Of a DNA stretch of 60,762 nt, positions 27,703 through 36,605 are shown piece by piece. The position numbers and the translations under genes are program-made. The notes under the pieces are model-generated. The model did no database searches, was not told the origin of the DNA, and saw nothing but the letters and a program-made list of their open reading frames with translations. How positions within the stretch are numbered: the first letter of the stretch is position 1; each line of letters starts with the position of its first letter. This DNA comes from Cupriavidus neocaledonicus (GTDB lineage Bacteria > Pseudomonadota > Gammaproteobacteria > Burkholderiales > Burkholderiaceae). Location of the stretch: NCBI RefSeq assembly GCF_000372525.1, contig NZ_AQUR01000072.1:1-60762 (forward strand), read 5' to 3'.

Positions 27703-28398
27703 CTAGGCCGCCGTCACTTCCAGCCCGCGCTGCACAGCCGGACGCGCGAGGCCGCGATCGAGCCACATCTGAACATGAAGAAAGCGGTCGAAGCCAACAA
27801 TCTCGCGCGCTTCGTAAAAGCCGATCAGGTTACGCACCCAACCAAGCAGCGAAATGTCGGCGATGCTATAGTCAGCGCCCATCACCCAGTCGCGGCCCGC
27901 GAGCCGTTCGTCGAGGACACCGAGCAGCCGCGCTGATTCGTTTGCGTAGCGGTCGCGCGGGCGCTTGTCCTCATAGGCTTTGCCGGCGAATTTGTTGAAG
28001 AAGCCAACCTGGCCGAACATCGGCCCCACACCGCCCATCTGCCACATCAGCCACTGGATCGTTTCGTAGCGCGTGCCGGGATCGGTGGAGAGAAACTGCC
28101 CCGTCTTGTCGGCGAGATAGATCAAGATCGCTCCCGATTCGAACAAGGCCTGCGGCCGTCCGTTCGGACCGTCAGGATCGTAGATCGCAGGAATCTTGCC
28201 ATTGGGGTTGAGCGCGAGGAAGGCCGAATCGTGGTTCTCATTCGCCATGATGTCGATGCGGTGCGGCTCATAGGCTAGGCCTGTCTCCTCCAGCATGATG
28301 CCGACCTTCACTCCGTTGGGCGTCGGTAAGGAAAAGAGCTGGAGCCGATCGGGGTACCGCGCCGGCCAGCGCGTGAAAATTGGATGAGTGAGTGTCAC
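27703..28398 (-). CDS. Glutathione S-transferase (YfcG/Ure2p-like)
   Basis: This 231-residue GST has a thioredoxin-fold N-terminal domain (LQLFSLPTPNGVKVGIMLEETGLAYE, then NPNGKIPAIYDPDGP and ESGAILIYLADKTG) and an all-helical C-terminal domain. The TxNG motif and the NGKIPAI loop match the YfcG/Ure2p class, which uses glutathione in disulfide-bond or hydroperoxide chemistry. The GTG at 28396-28398 is chosen because GGGAGG stands 6 bases upstream, making it a better start than upstream codons. Its cassette neighbours suggest detoxification of electrophiles or oxidants. Confidence 0.9.
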   Translation of the reverse strand: MTLTHPIFTRWPARYPDRLQLFSLPTPNGVKVGIMLEETGLAYEPHRIDIMANENHDSAFLALNPNGKIPAIYDPDGPNGRPQALFESGAILIYLADKTGQFLSTDPGTRYETIQWLMWQMGGVGPMFGQVGFFNKFAGKAYEDKRPRDRYANESARLLGVLDERLAGRDWVMGADYSIADISLLGWVRNLIGFYEAREIVGFDRFLHVQMWLDRGLARPAVQRGLEVTAA

Positions 28399-28432
28399 GT
28401 TCTTCCTCCCAGACTCGGCCGTACATACAGAG

Positions 28433-28477
28433 AGCCTGGACACGTTTCCAAGATTCTTCCTTGGGTGCGTCCAGGCT
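28433..28477. promoter_or_regulatory. Long imperfect inverted repeat upstream of the GST gene
   Basis: AGCCTGGAC (28433-28441) and GTCCAGGCT (28469-28477) are perfect inverted arms. Inside them CCAAG (28448-28452) and CTTGG (28460-28464) form a second pair. The hairpin lies between the AhpD-like stop and the GST start. It has no U tract, so it could be a leader structure, operator or weak terminator. Confidence 0.4.
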
Positions 28478-28547
28478 TTGGCATTGCGCGCGCATCAGAT
28501 GACACCTTCGAGGACCCTCGGAGAGGGTCGATGCGGCCGGATAAAGT

Positions 28548-29093
28548 TCAGATCGAGCCGGCCGGCGTGACGGCAGGAAAGTCCTTCTCGGGGTCGAACA
28601 CGTTGTTGAAAAAATTCGTCAGGGAGTACATGGCCACAAGCGCGACGATCTCCATGACGTTCGCATCCGTGTAGCCGGCATCGCGGACGGCTTTCAGATC
28701 GGTGTCACTGACCTGGCCGCGGGTCTCGATGACTTTGCGCGCAAACTGGAGGGCGGCGTCGCGCTTCGGGTCGCTGGCGCGGCCCTTCCGAGCGAGAATG
28801 ATTTCTTCGGCCGGCAGCTTGGCCATATGCTCGGCTGTAAGGCTGTGCACCGCCAGACAGTAGTTACAGCCATTCACTTCGGAGACCGCGAGGCCGATGC
28901 CGTCACGCGTCTTCACGTCCAGCGCCTTGCTCAGGGAGCCGAGCAGGCCTGCCCATGCGTTGAACGCGATCGGGCTTTGCGCGAAGGTCGCCATCATGTT
29001 GGGGGTGAACCCGATGCTCTTGGTGAACGCATCGAGGGTGGGTTTCGAATCGGCCGGTACCTGTTCCGGCTTCAGGGCTGCTGCTCGTGCCAT
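28548..29093 (-). CDS. Carboxymuconolactone decarboxylase / AhpD-like family protein
   Basis: This ~181-residue protein of the AhpD/CMD superfamily has the redox motif NGCNYCLAVH (cysteines 76 and 79, histidine 83 counting from the ATG at 29093), the hallmark of the peroxidase-related branch. Such proteins act as alkylhydroperoxidases or disulfide reductants. Two tandem ATGs occur (29096 and 29093); the second stands 6 bases from GGAG and is preferred. It sits between the nitroreductase and GST genes in the stress cassette. Confidence 0.9.
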   Translation of the reverse strand: MARAAALKPEQVPADSKPTLDAFTKSIGFTPNMMATFAQSPIAFNAWAGLLGSLSKALDVKTRDGIGLAVSEVNGCNYCLAVHSLTAEHMAKLPAEEIILARKGRASDPKRDAALQFARKVIETRGQVSDTDLKAVRDAGYTDANVMEIVALVAMYSLTNFFNNVFDPEKDFPAVTPAGSI

Positions 29094-29279
29094 CATAATC
29101 TCCGTGAGTTACGGGTTTTGCTAATTGGGGAAAGCCACGTGGGAACTACCCCTCGGCTTACTTCGTGCCCAAGTCTTGGGTCGAAGCTGGGCATGCCTTC
29201 AAGTAGGACGTTCCTTGCGGCCGCCTCCCACTTGAAGGTCGCTTAGTCGTTCGGCGCGATCACTGCCGTGTCGACGCAC

Positions 29280-29966
29280 CTATACCAAATCCAGCACATC
29301 GTCCACAGGACGCCGCGGCTTCTGCGCCCAGTTTCCCGGGCGCTCTGCCCCGATGGACAACAGCATGACCGGTACTTCGTTTGCAGCCAGTCCGAACTCG
29401 CGGTGCACCGCTTCGGCATCGAATCCGATCATCGGCGTCGAACCCAGTCCCAGCGAGCGGGCCGCATAGATCATCGCCGCCGCGCCGAAGGTGCCAGTGC
29501 GTATGGCCTCGTCGCGCTGGCGCTGCGGGTAGTCCATGTACAGATCCCTTGCAGGGATTTCCCATTCAGGCACCATCGTTGCCGGCATAACGCCTGCTTC
29601 AACCAACGGAGCTAGACGCTCCGGTATTACGCTGGAATCGGCCAGTTGGCCGCAGACGATGAAGGTAACGGCGGCATCGGTGATCGCAGGTTGATTCCAG
29701 GCGATCGGACTCAGCCGAGCCTTGGCTTCACGTGTGCGCACGGCGATGAAACGCCAGTTCTGCAAGTGGAAGGATGTCGGCGCGGCGGTACCGATTCGCA
29801 CCAGCTCGCGGATTTGGTCGTCATTCAAGATTGCGGCAGGGTCGTAATACTTGGCGGCGCTGCGGCTCAAGATACATTCGATGACGGCATTGGTCTTGGT
29901 AGTTTCGTTGGGCATAGCGGTGGCGACGGTGGCGGACCCGATGACGGGAATAGCGATACGGCTCAT
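29280..29966 (-). CDS. Nitroreductase-family FMN oxidoreductase
   Basis: This 228-residue protein belongs to the oxygen-insensitive nitroreductase fold, an FMN enzyme that reduces quinones, nitro compounds or other electrophiles with NAD(P)H. Visible motifs are AAPTSFHLQNWRFIAV (FMN phosphate contacts) and AAAMIYAARSLGLGSTPMIGF (a family core helix). A first stretch of about 20 small residues before the domain may be a weak export signal or a linker. Its promoter carries the 88-bp block also seen before the DUF417 gene, which ties it to the same regulon. Confidence 0.9.
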   Translation of the reverse strand: MSRIAIPVIGSATVATAMPNETTKTNAVIECILSRSAAKYYDPAAILNDDQIRELVRIGTAAPTSFHLQNWRFIAVRTREAKARLSPIAWNQPAITDAAVTFIVCGQLADSSVIPERLAPLVEAGVMPATMVPEWEIPARDLYMDYPQRQRDEAIRTGTFGAAAMIYAARSLGLGSTPMIGFDAEAVHREFGLAANEVPVMLLSIGAERPGNWAQKPRRPVDDVLDLV

Positions 29967-29980
29967 GGTGCGACCCTTGC

Positions 29981-30068
29981 ATCAGGTGGTTAGGAGCCTC
30001 AACTTTAGGCGGACCCGATACCGATTTCGAGCCTACCTGTGATCAATAAAATGCCCAAAAGGATCAAA
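29981..30068 (-). promoter_or_regulatory. Promoter/operator block A, homologous to 25753-25840
   Basis: This 88-bp block lies directly upstream of the nitroreductase gene and aligns without gaps to the block before the DUF417 gene. On the minus strand a possible -35 TCGAAA and -10 TAAAGT are 17 bp apart, with the conserved GGCATTTTATTGA segment upstream. It is probably an AraC-family operator and promoter. Confidence 0.7.
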
Positions 30069-30229
30069 CAACGACGCGACCCATCCTTCACCTTCAGCGC
30101 GGCAATGACGAGCGACTTTTGCGGTACGGTTCCAGCACGTGGTCATGCGGCTGCGGTACGTGCGACCAACGCGGTACCCCGCGCGGTGATTGCCACCGCC
30201 GGAAGCCTTCAGCCGCGAAAACTAGACCG

Positions 30230-30395
30230 CGCGCGAGGCTGAATTCTCTGGCCCTGCTGGCTCAAGCCTATCGGAATGCTGGACAAGTTCAGGCGGGACC
30301 GGACTCGCTGGAGGACGCGTTGGTCATGACGAGCAACACGGGAGAGCGCTATTACGAAGCGGAACTGTATCGGCTCAAGGGCGAACTGCCCGTTC
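30230..30395 (+). pseudogene. Fragment of a TPR-containing cyclase/regulator C-terminus
   Basis: A short forward frame reads LALLAQAYRNAGQVQAG, DALVMTSNTGERYYEAEL and YRLKGELPV. This matches the tetratricopeptide-like repeats found at the end of large adenylate-cyclase/LuxR-type proteins (TGERYYEAELYRLKGEL is a very common form). No start, catalytic domain or full repeat set is present, so it is a remnant. Confidence 0.6.
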
Positions 30396-30818
30396 GACAC
30401 CGCCGACTGGCAGCAGGCAAAAAGGACTGCTGGATGCGCTGACGTAGTGGGTGAATTGCCGCATAGGTCAGTGCAGAAGGCGCCGACAATTGGGATTCCT
30501 AGTCCGGTAACAGAAGAACTGGGACCAAGTGCGATTAATTTGCGCGCACCGATTACCTGCAACGTTGGCGCTGCTAGATCTCCATCGCGCCAACCCGGTG
30601 CTCGTGCCGATATCGAAGCGCATGCCGCGTTCGACATCGTAGACAAACAGCACGCGCTCATTGCTCCGGCGCATCAGGATAGGTATCGCTGAGCAACCAT
30701 CTGGTATGTGTGCGCGAGAACGTCATATGGCCATTCTCCGTCAGCACGCCCGCGCCGATCACCGCGACCGTGCCGCCGCACCTCGTTGGCACCTGACCCG
30801 TCCGAGCCGGTCCCTTCG
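30396..30818. other. Intergenic region, no supported gene
   Basis: This is the space between the TPR fragment and the end of the LysR gene. Open frames on both strands are short and lack ribosome sites and known motifs. It is probably decayed sequence continuing the remnant at 30230-30395. Confidence 0.5.
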
Positions 30819-31721
30819 TCAGGCGTCACCCGCCATCGACAACGAGATGGTCTCGTACAACGCCTGCGCGGCGGGCTGCAGTGGCTTGTCCCGCCGGCGT
30901 ATCAGCGCCAGTACGCGGTCTACATCCGGCTCGACCAGCGGCACGGCGCAAAGCCGGGGATGGTCCGGCGGCACCGCCATGCCAGGCAGCACGGCCATGC
31001 CAAGGCCGGCCTCGACCAGCGCCAGCACGCCAACGACGTGGTTGGCCTCGTAGTGAATGGTCGGCCGCTGTTCGAGATGGGCGATGGCGTTCTCGATCAG
31101 GGCGCGATTGCCGCTGTGCCGGGACACGCTGACCATCCGTTGTCCGGCCAGTTCCTGCCAGGCCACGCGTTCCCGCCCGGCCCATTCGTGGTCCCGCCGC
31201 ATTGCCAGCCGGTAGCGTTCGGCGCGGATGGCGCGAAAGTCGATATTGGGCTCCTGCGCGCCCATGAAGTTAAGGCCGAAATCCGATTCTCCGGACAGTA
31301 CGCTGGCCAGTACGCTGCTGGCGCTTTCGTCGACCACGCGCACGCGCACGCCGGGATGCCGCCCGGCAAACGCGCGGATCGCATGGGGCAGGCAATGCAG
31401 GGCGGCAGACGGTATCGCTGCCACGGTCACCAGGCCGCGTTGCAGCGCTGCTTCGTCGCCGAGCCGGAACACGGCGTTGTCCAGGATATCGAGCGCGGCG
31501 CGGGCCTCTTCCAGGAACTGGCGGCCGACATGGGTCACCTCCACCCGGCGCGTGGTCCGGTCCAGCAGGCGCGAGCCCAGCGTTGTTTCCAGCTTTTCGA
31601 TGCGCCGGCTCAGTGCCGGTTGCGAAATATGCAGCGCCTCGGCCGCCATGCGGAAACTGCCCTTTTCAGCGGTTGCGACAAAGGCCTGCAGGTCTTCAAG
31701 GGCGAAATTGATGCGTGGCAT
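30819..31721 (-). CDS. LysR-family transcriptional regulator
   Basis: This 300-residue LysR regulator has the N-terminal winged helix (LQAFVATAEKGSFRMAAEALHISQPALSRRIEKLE) and a periplasmic-binding-protein-like effector domain with a clear LVEAGLGMAVLPGMAV segment. The ATG at 31721 starts the usual short N-terminus. It is divergent from a Bug-type receptor gene across about 124 bases, the common arrangement in which the LysR protein controls uptake or use of the receptor's ligand. Confidence 0.92.
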   Translation of the reverse strand: MPRINFALEDLQAFVATAEKGSFRMAAEALHISQPALSRRIEKLETTLGSRLLDRTTRRVEVTHVGRQFLEEARAALDILDNAVFRLGDEAALQRGLVTVAAIPSAALHCLPHAIRAFAGRHPGVRVRVVDESASSVLASVLSGESDFGLNFMGAQEPNIDFRAIRAERYRLAMRRDHEWAGRERVAWQELAGQRMVSVSRHSGNRALIENAIAHLEQRPTIHYEANHVVGVLALVEAGLGMAVLPGMAVPPDHPRLCAVPLVEPDVDRVLALIRRRDKPLQPAAQALYETISLSMAGDA

Positions 31722-31845
31722 GCATGAGATCATCAGAACATTGCAATTCACAGAATAGTCTCGTGTGGCTACCCTTGCAATGCCTGATCGGGACGTCGTG
31801 TCGTGCCGAAAAGCGCAGACACAATACGCATCCCGGAGACCCGCC

Positions 31846-32808
31846 TTGAAACCCGCTGTCCGCCATTTCGCGCTCGCCCTGATGCTGAGCGCATGCACCC
31901 TTTCCGCCTGGGCCGATGCCTGGCCCGCAAAGCCTGTGAAGTTCGTGGTGCCGTTCGGTCCCGGCGGCGCCAACGACCTGGTGGCCCGCGCCGTGGCCGA
32001 AGCGGCGTCGAAGCAGCTTGGCCAGCCCATCGTGGTGGAGAACAAGCCAGGCGCCGGCTCGGTGCTGGGGGCCGACTACGTAGCCAAGTCCGCCCCGGAC
32101 GGCTACACCTTCCTGGCCCCCGCCGCCGGCGTGATTACCAACGGCATGATCAAGTCCCACCTCCCGTACAAGGAGCAGGATCTGGTGCCCGTGGCCATGC
32201 TGGCCGTCAGCCCGTCGGTCATCGTGGTATCCGCCGACTCTCCGATCAAGGACCTCAAGAGCCTCGTGGCCAGCAGCAAAAGCGCAAAGAGCCTGAATTT
32301 CGCCACGGCGGGAACCGGAAGCACGCCGCACTTCGTTGCGGAAATGCTGAAGCTGGCCACTGGCGCAAGACTCGAGATCATCCCCTACAAGAGCGGCTCG
32401 GAAGGCATGGTCGCCGTGGTGGGCAAGCAGGTGGACGCGACCTCCGAGGCCAGCGTCGTGGTGCTGCCGCAGGTCAAGGGCGGCAAGCTGCGAGCGATCG
32501 CGTCGACGTGGAATACGCGCATTGCCGCGATGCCGGACGTGCCCACCACCGCGGAACTCGGCTATCCCGGCGTCTTTATCGGTCACTGGTCCGGCGTCTT
32601 CGCGCCGCGCGGTACCCCCGACGCGATCCTGGACAAGATGAACAAGGCCATCGATGCCGCGATCAAGTCGCCTGAACTGCGGGCCAGGCTGATTCCGCAA
32701 GGGATCCAGCCGATGGGCGGGACCCGGGCGGACTTCACCAGGTTCCTTGCCGGCGAGAAAGCGCGGCTTGGCCCGATTGCGCGCGCCGCCAACATGAAAG
32801 AAGACTGA
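31846..32808 (+). CDS. Bug/TctC-family tripartite tricarboxylate receptor
   Basis: This 320-residue periplasmic solute receptor has a signal peptide (RHFALALMLSACTLSAWA) and the Bug family hallmarks WPAKPVKFVVPFGPGGANDLVAR, VVENKPGAGSVLGADYVAKSAPDGYT and TGSTPHFVAEML. No TctA/TctB membrane genes are adjacent, so it is one of the orphan receptors abundant in Cupriavidus and Bordetella. The TTG at 31846 is preferred as start because GGAGA precedes it and it gives a normal signal peptide. Ligands of this family are usually carboxylates. Confidence 0.9.
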   Translation: MKPAVRHFALALMLSACTLSAWADAWPAKPVKFVVPFGPGGANDLVARAVAEAASKQLGQPIVVENKPGAGSVLGADYVAKSAPDGYTFLAPAAGVITNGMIKSHLPYKEQDLVPVAMLAVSPSVIVVSADSPIKDLKSLVASSKSAKSLNFATAGTGSTPHFVAEMLKLATGARLEIIPYKSGSEGMVAVVGKQVDATSEASVVVLPQVKGGKLRAIASTWNTRIAAMPDVPTTAELGYPGVFIGHWSGVFAPRGTPDAILDKMNKAIDAAIKSPELRARLIPQGIQPMGGTRADFTRFLAGEKARLGPIARAANMKED

Positions 32809-32848
32809 GGCGCGGCAGCGCCCGCAAGACTGAACCAGAGGAGACAAC

Positions 32849-33679
32849 ATGAAACTGAACATCCCGGCCGGCAGGCACGCGTTGCTGGTGTTCGTGCTAT
32901 GGCTGGCCGCGCCGGCCTGGGCCGACGAGATCCGCGTGATCACCTCGGGCGGCTTTACCGCGGCCTACCAGCAACTGGTGCCGCTGTATGAGGCCGCCAC
33001 GCAGGACCGCGTCATTACCGCCTATGGCGCGTCGATGGGCAACGCGCCGGACTCTATCCCCAGCAGGCTGGCGCGTGGCGAGAGCTTCGATGTCGTGATC
33101 CTGGCGGACTCGGGCCTGGACAAGCTGGTCGAGCAAGGCAAGGTGGCCGCCGGCAGCCGGGTCGACCTGGCGCGTTCGCTGATCGGCATGTCCGTGCGCA
33201 AGGGCACGCCCAAGCCGGATATCAGCACGGTCGAGGCGCTGAAGCAGACCCTGCTCAACGCAAAGTCCATCGCCTATTCGGCCAGTGCCAGCGGGACGTA
33301 TCTCTCCACCGAGCTGTTCCCCCGGCTTGGCGTGGCGGAGCAGATCCAGGACAAGGCGCGCAAGATCTACAGCGAGCGGGTCGGCGCCGTGGTGGCGCGG
33401 GGCGATGCCGAGATCGGCTTCCAGCAGGTCAGCGAGCTGCTGCCCTTCAAGGAACTGGACTACGTGGGGCCGCTGCCCGCCGAGCTGCAGCAGCGGGTGT
33501 TCTTTTCCGCGGGAACGGCCGCGGGCGGGCAAAGCGCGGCAGCGACCCGCTTCATCCGTTTCCTGGCCTCGCCGGCGGCGGCATCGATCGTCAGCAGCAC
33601 CGGGCTGGAGCCCGTGGCCACGCCGCTGCCGCCACCGGCGCCTCCGGCCCTGGGGCAGGGGCAGGGGCAGAAGCGTTGA
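32849..33679 (+). CDS. ModA-like periplasmic substrate-binding protein
   Basis: This 276-residue exported protein has a signal peptide ending PAWA and a type II binding-protein fold related to molybdate/sulfate receptors (IRVITSGGFTAAYQQLVPLYEAA, then SRLARGESFDVVILADSGLDKLVEQGKV and KSIAYSASASGTYLST). No ABC permease or ATPase genes are adjacent. It follows the Bug gene by 40 bases with a good ribosome site (GAGGAGA), so the two form an operon under the divergent LysR regulator. Stand-alone ModA-like proteins of this kind are common and of unknown ligand. The C-terminus is a short Pro/Gly/Gln-rich tail. Confidence 0.88.
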   Translation: MKLNIPAGRHALLVFVLWLAAPAWADEIRVITSGGFTAAYQQLVPLYEAATQDRVITAYGASMGNAPDSIPSRLARGESFDVVILADSGLDKLVEQGKVAAGSRVDLARSLIGMSVRKGTPKPDISTVEALKQTLLNAKSIAYSASASGTYLSTELFPRLGVAEQIQDKARKIYSERVGAVVARGDAEIGFQQVSELLPFKELDYVGPLPAELQQRVFFSAGTAAGGQSAAATRFIRFLASPAAASIVSSTGLEPVATPLPPPAPPALGQGQGQKR

Positions 33680-33694
33680 TCCAGGTTGGGGACA

Positions 33695-33716
33695 TTGGTC
33701 GGATTACGTCGACCAA
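33695..33716. terminator. Hairpin between convergent genes
   Basis: TTGGTCG (33695-33701) and CGACCAA (33710-33716) form a 7-bp stem with an 8-base loop between the convergent ModA-like and rhodanese genes. No clear U tract follows, so terminator function is probable but unproven. Confidence 0.4.
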
Positions 33717-33737
33717 GCGTCACGCATTCCAGTTGCG

Positions 33738-35372
33738 CTATGGCGTTGTCCTGCCCGCCTCGGATGACGCGTTGCGCGTCTCCGCCGGAACGCGGAACCC
33801 TTGCAGTTCATCGGCTTCGCACTGGGCGATCAGCCCCGTCTCCCACGCCAGGTATGCCCTGGCGGCATCCTGGTTGCCCTCGTGGCGATCATGCACGAAG
33901 AACAGGTAGTCGATGCGCGCCGCCGGCGGCAACTGCCCGGCCTCGGCGGCTTGCGCCAGGCCGGCCGATAGCCACGTCTGGTAGCCTGCCTCGGTGCGGA
34001 ACACATTGGCATAGCCCGCTTCCAGCAGGTCTTTCCACGCGAGGGCGGCCACTTCGGCCTCGCTCGCGAGCAATACCACCGGATCGTCCGGCGCCGTACC
34101 CAGCGTCTGCAAGGCTTGCAGCAGGCGCGGCCGGATCGACCACACGGAACCTTGCGCGTGGCCCTGATTGAACGCCGCGCTCTCGCGCAGGTCGACGACC
34201 GCCAGCGCCGCGGCTTCATCGTGCAGCGCGCGCAGCTGACCGACGCCGAGTACACGCGGGCCCGCACCAAGGTCCGGCCGCGGCCTCGCCGGCACCGTGA
34301 GCGCCGCACCGATGCCTTCGGCAAGGACGGCGCTGTAAAAGCCAAGCTGGTGCAGCCAGCTGGCGATCACCGGGGCGCGCACACCGTCATCGTCGAACAC
34401 GATGACACGGCTGCCGCGCACCCCGATGTAGCGGTCCGTGGCCTGGATCAGTTGCCCGCCGGGGGCGTGGACGGCGCCGTCGATCGAGCGCCGGGCGAAT
34501 TCTTCCGCGGTGCGGATATCGAAAAGATAGGTCGTGCGGTGCTCGTCATCCAGCCATTGCTGCGCCTGTGCCGTCGAAAGCGACGGCAGGCCGAAGCGCT
34601 GCAGCAGTCGGGCGGAGCGATCGCGCGCAAGCTGCAGGAGCGGGGCGGAGGGTCGGGCGTCGGCGAACCGCTCGCTGCCGTGTTCCAGCGCATGGCCGGC
34701 GAGATACCAGCCCTGCGTGCCGTTCTCGAGCGCGAGCACCGGGTTGGGCAGGCCGAGGTTGCGCAGCGTCTGCGCGCCAATGATGCTGCGCGTGCGCCCT
34801 GCGCAATGCACGATGACCGGCGTATTTGGATTGGCCAGCAGGGCCGGCAGGCGTAGCGCAAGCTCTCCGTTGGGACATCCCAGCGCCCCGGGGATGGTCA
34901 TCTTGCGGTGTTCTTCGTCGGTACGGCCGTCAACGAGCACGAACGGCTCACCGGCGGCGCGGCGTGCGACCAGCGCATCGGCGCTCAGATGCGGGGTGTG
35001 CTGGCGATGCTCGACCCATTCGCCAAACGTCTTGGATGGCACGTTCACGCCTTTGAACAAGGTGTATCCGGCAGCCGCCCACGCCGGTGCACCGCCGGCC
35101 AGCAGCGTCACGTCAGCGTAGCCCAGTGTCGCAAGCCGCCGCGCCGCGCGCGTTGCCACGTCACCGGCACCGTCGTCGAACAGCACGATACGCTCGGTGC
35201 GGCGCGGGGCCAGGCGGCCAACTTCCAGCTCGAGGCGGCTATACGGCAGAGGCACGGCAAAGAAGGGGTGGCCTTCGCCGTACTGGCCATGCTCGCGCAC
35301 GTCGAACAAGGCCAGCGACTGGCCGTCATTCAGCCACGTGCGCAGCGTGGTGGCGTCGATGGTATGGGTCAT
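33738..35372 (-). CDS. Four-domain rhodanese (sulfurtransferase) protein
   Basis: This 544-residue cytoplasmic protein is made of four rhodanese-homology domains at about residues 5-103, 128-228, 264-356 and 375-474, with a short C-terminal extension. Only the second domain has the catalytic cysteine (C190 in VHCAGRTRS). The other active-site loops carry DDGAGD, DDDGVR and SEAEVA, so they are inactive or structural. Domain order and linkers match the four-rhodanese part of the fusion at 36606-38828. The start is ATG 35372 or an upstream TTG. It lies 23 bases after a Bug-type receptor gene and is probably co-transcribed with it. It likely carries or releases sulfane sulfur in the sulfur locus. 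Confidence 0.92.
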   Translation of the reverse strand: MTHTIDATTLRTWLNDGQSLALFDVREHGQYGEGHPFFAVPLPYSRLELEVGRLAPRRTERIVLFDDGAGDVATRAARRLATLGYADVTLLAGGAPAWAAAGYTLFKGVNVPSKTFGEWVEHRQHTPHLSADALVARRAAGEPFVLVDGRTDEEHRKMTIPGALGCPNGELALRLPALLANPNTPVIVHCAGRTRSIIGAQTLRNLGLPNPVLALENGTQGWYLAGHALEHGSERFADARPSAPLLQLARDRSARLLQRFGLPSLSTAQAQQWLDDEHRTTYLFDIRTAEEFARRSIDGAVHAPGGQLIQATDRYIGVRGSRVIVFDDDGVRAPVIASWLHQLGFYSAVLAEGIGAALTVPARPRPDLGAGPRVLGVGQLRALHDEAAALAVVDLRESAAFNQGHAQGSVWSIRPRLLQALQTLGTAPDDPVVLLASEAEVAALAWKDLLEAGYANVFRTEAGYQTWLSAGLAQAAEAGQLPPAARIDYLFFVHDRHEGNQDAARAYLAWETGLIAQCEADELQGFRVPAETRNASSEAGRTTP

Positions 35373-35395
35373 GTCGGTCAATGGGGGATGTGGGC

Positions 35396-36382
35396 TCAGC
35401 GCAAGGCGATGCCCGAAGAGGCGATCACGGCGGCGTATCGGGGCAGGTCGCGCGACAGCGTGGCATCCAGTTCCTGCGCCGACGAGGCGACCACGACATA
35501 GCCCGCGTCTTCGAGTTGGCTGCGCGTGGCGGGTGCGTGCAGCACCGCCGCCACGTCGCGGCTGATGCGATCCACCACGGCGGCCGGGGTTGCAGCGGGG
35601 GCAAGCAGTCCCTGCCAGCTCTCCACGGAGAATCCCGCGGCGCCGGCTTCTGCCAGCGTGGGTACATGAGGCAGTGCCCTGGAGCGATAGGGCGTCGTGA
35701 CCGCCAGCGCCGTGAGCTTGCCGGCCCTGACATAGTCGGTCACGGCAGCCAGGGTAATCAGCGTGGCGTCGATGTGGCCGCCGAGCAGGTCCACCGTAGC
35801 CGGCGCTCCACCGGCATAGGGAATGTAGTTGACCTTGAAGCCCAGCTGGCGCGACAGCATCTCATGCGCGACGTGCGCGATGCCGCCATTGCCGGGCAGC
35901 CCGAGTGCCAGTTCCCCCGGCTTGCGGCGCGCCAGGGCCAGGTAATCCTGGAAGCTCTTTACCCCCAGGTCCGGCCTGACCACCAGCACCTGCGGGTTCA
36001 CCACGGCCTTGGTGACGCCGCGAAAGGCATGGCTGGTGTCATACGGCAGGTGCTTGTACAGCGAGGCATTGAGCGTTACGCCTTCGCCGCCAAGCAGCAG
36101 CACGTGACCATCGGGGCGGGCCTTGGCCACCTGCGCCGCGCCGATGGTGCCGCTGGCGCCGACCACGTTGTCCACCACCACCGGCTGCTGCCACACTTCG
36201 CTGAGCCGGGTGGCAAGGGTGCGCGCCAGCTTGTCAGCGCTGCCGCCGGGCGCCACCGGCACCACGATGCGCACTGGCCGCGCGGGAAACGTGCCATCGG
36301 CGGCGGTTGCCGCAAGCGGGTGGGCAGCCAGCATCGCTGGCGAAAGGACAAGGAGGGCGCGGAGAACGTTGCGGCGGAGCAT
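35396..36382 (-). CDS. Bug/TctC-family tripartite tricarboxylate receptor
   Basis: This 328-residue exported receptor has a signal peptide ending ATAA and Bug motifs FPARPVRIVVPVAPGGSADKLAR, VVVDNVVGASGTIGAAQVAKARPDGH and LGLPGNGGIAHVAHEML. It opens a leftward operon with the four-domain rhodanese and is divergent from the cysteine-dioxygenase/rhodanese fusion gene. The ligand may be a sulfur-containing carboxylate, which is inferred only from this neighbourhood. No TctA/TctB partner is present nearby. Confidence 0.9.
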   Translation of the reverse strand: MLRRNVLRALLVLSPAMLAAHPLAATAADGTFPARPVRIVVPVAPGGSADKLARTLATRLSEVWQQPVVVDNVVGASGTIGAAQVAKARPDGHVLLLGGEGVTLNASLYKHLPYDTSHAFRGVTKAVVNPQVLVVRPDLGVKSFQDYLALARRKPGELALGLPGNGGIAHVAHEMLSRQLGFKVNYIPYAGGAPATVDLLGGHIDATLITLAAVTDYVRAGKLTALAVTTPYRSRALPHVPTLAEAGAAGFSVESWQGLLAPAATPAAVVDRISRDVAAVLHAPATRSQLEDAGYVVVASSAQELDATLSRDLPRYAAVIASSGIALR

Positions 36383-36557
36383 GGCGATGACCTGACGAGA
36401 GCCTGCAGGCCGTCGTGGGTGCTTGCATGACGGCCAATCGGACCGTCAAGCTTACGAAGCCGGCCGACCCGCACCAACGAATGTTTGAGCCTATGGATAT
36501 GCGGTGTGCGTGGTGGCGACGGCCGGTCGGGGTGGAAGCGGACAGCATGTCGATACG

Positions 36558-36572
36558 CGAAAGCCTTCTTTG
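36558..36572 (+). promoter_or_regulatory. Shared sulfur-locus element, copy 1
   Basis: CGAAAGCCTTCTTTG, preceded by ATA at five bases' distance, occurs 34 bases before the start of the dioxygenase-rhodanese fusion gene. The same 15-mer occurs on the other strand at 46106-46120 before the ABC transporter operon. This suggests a common regulator, with CysB as a candidate. Confidence 0.5.
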
Positions 36573-36605
36573 GCACCGCTCTGGTCGCGGCGTTACAGTC
36601 GCCGC

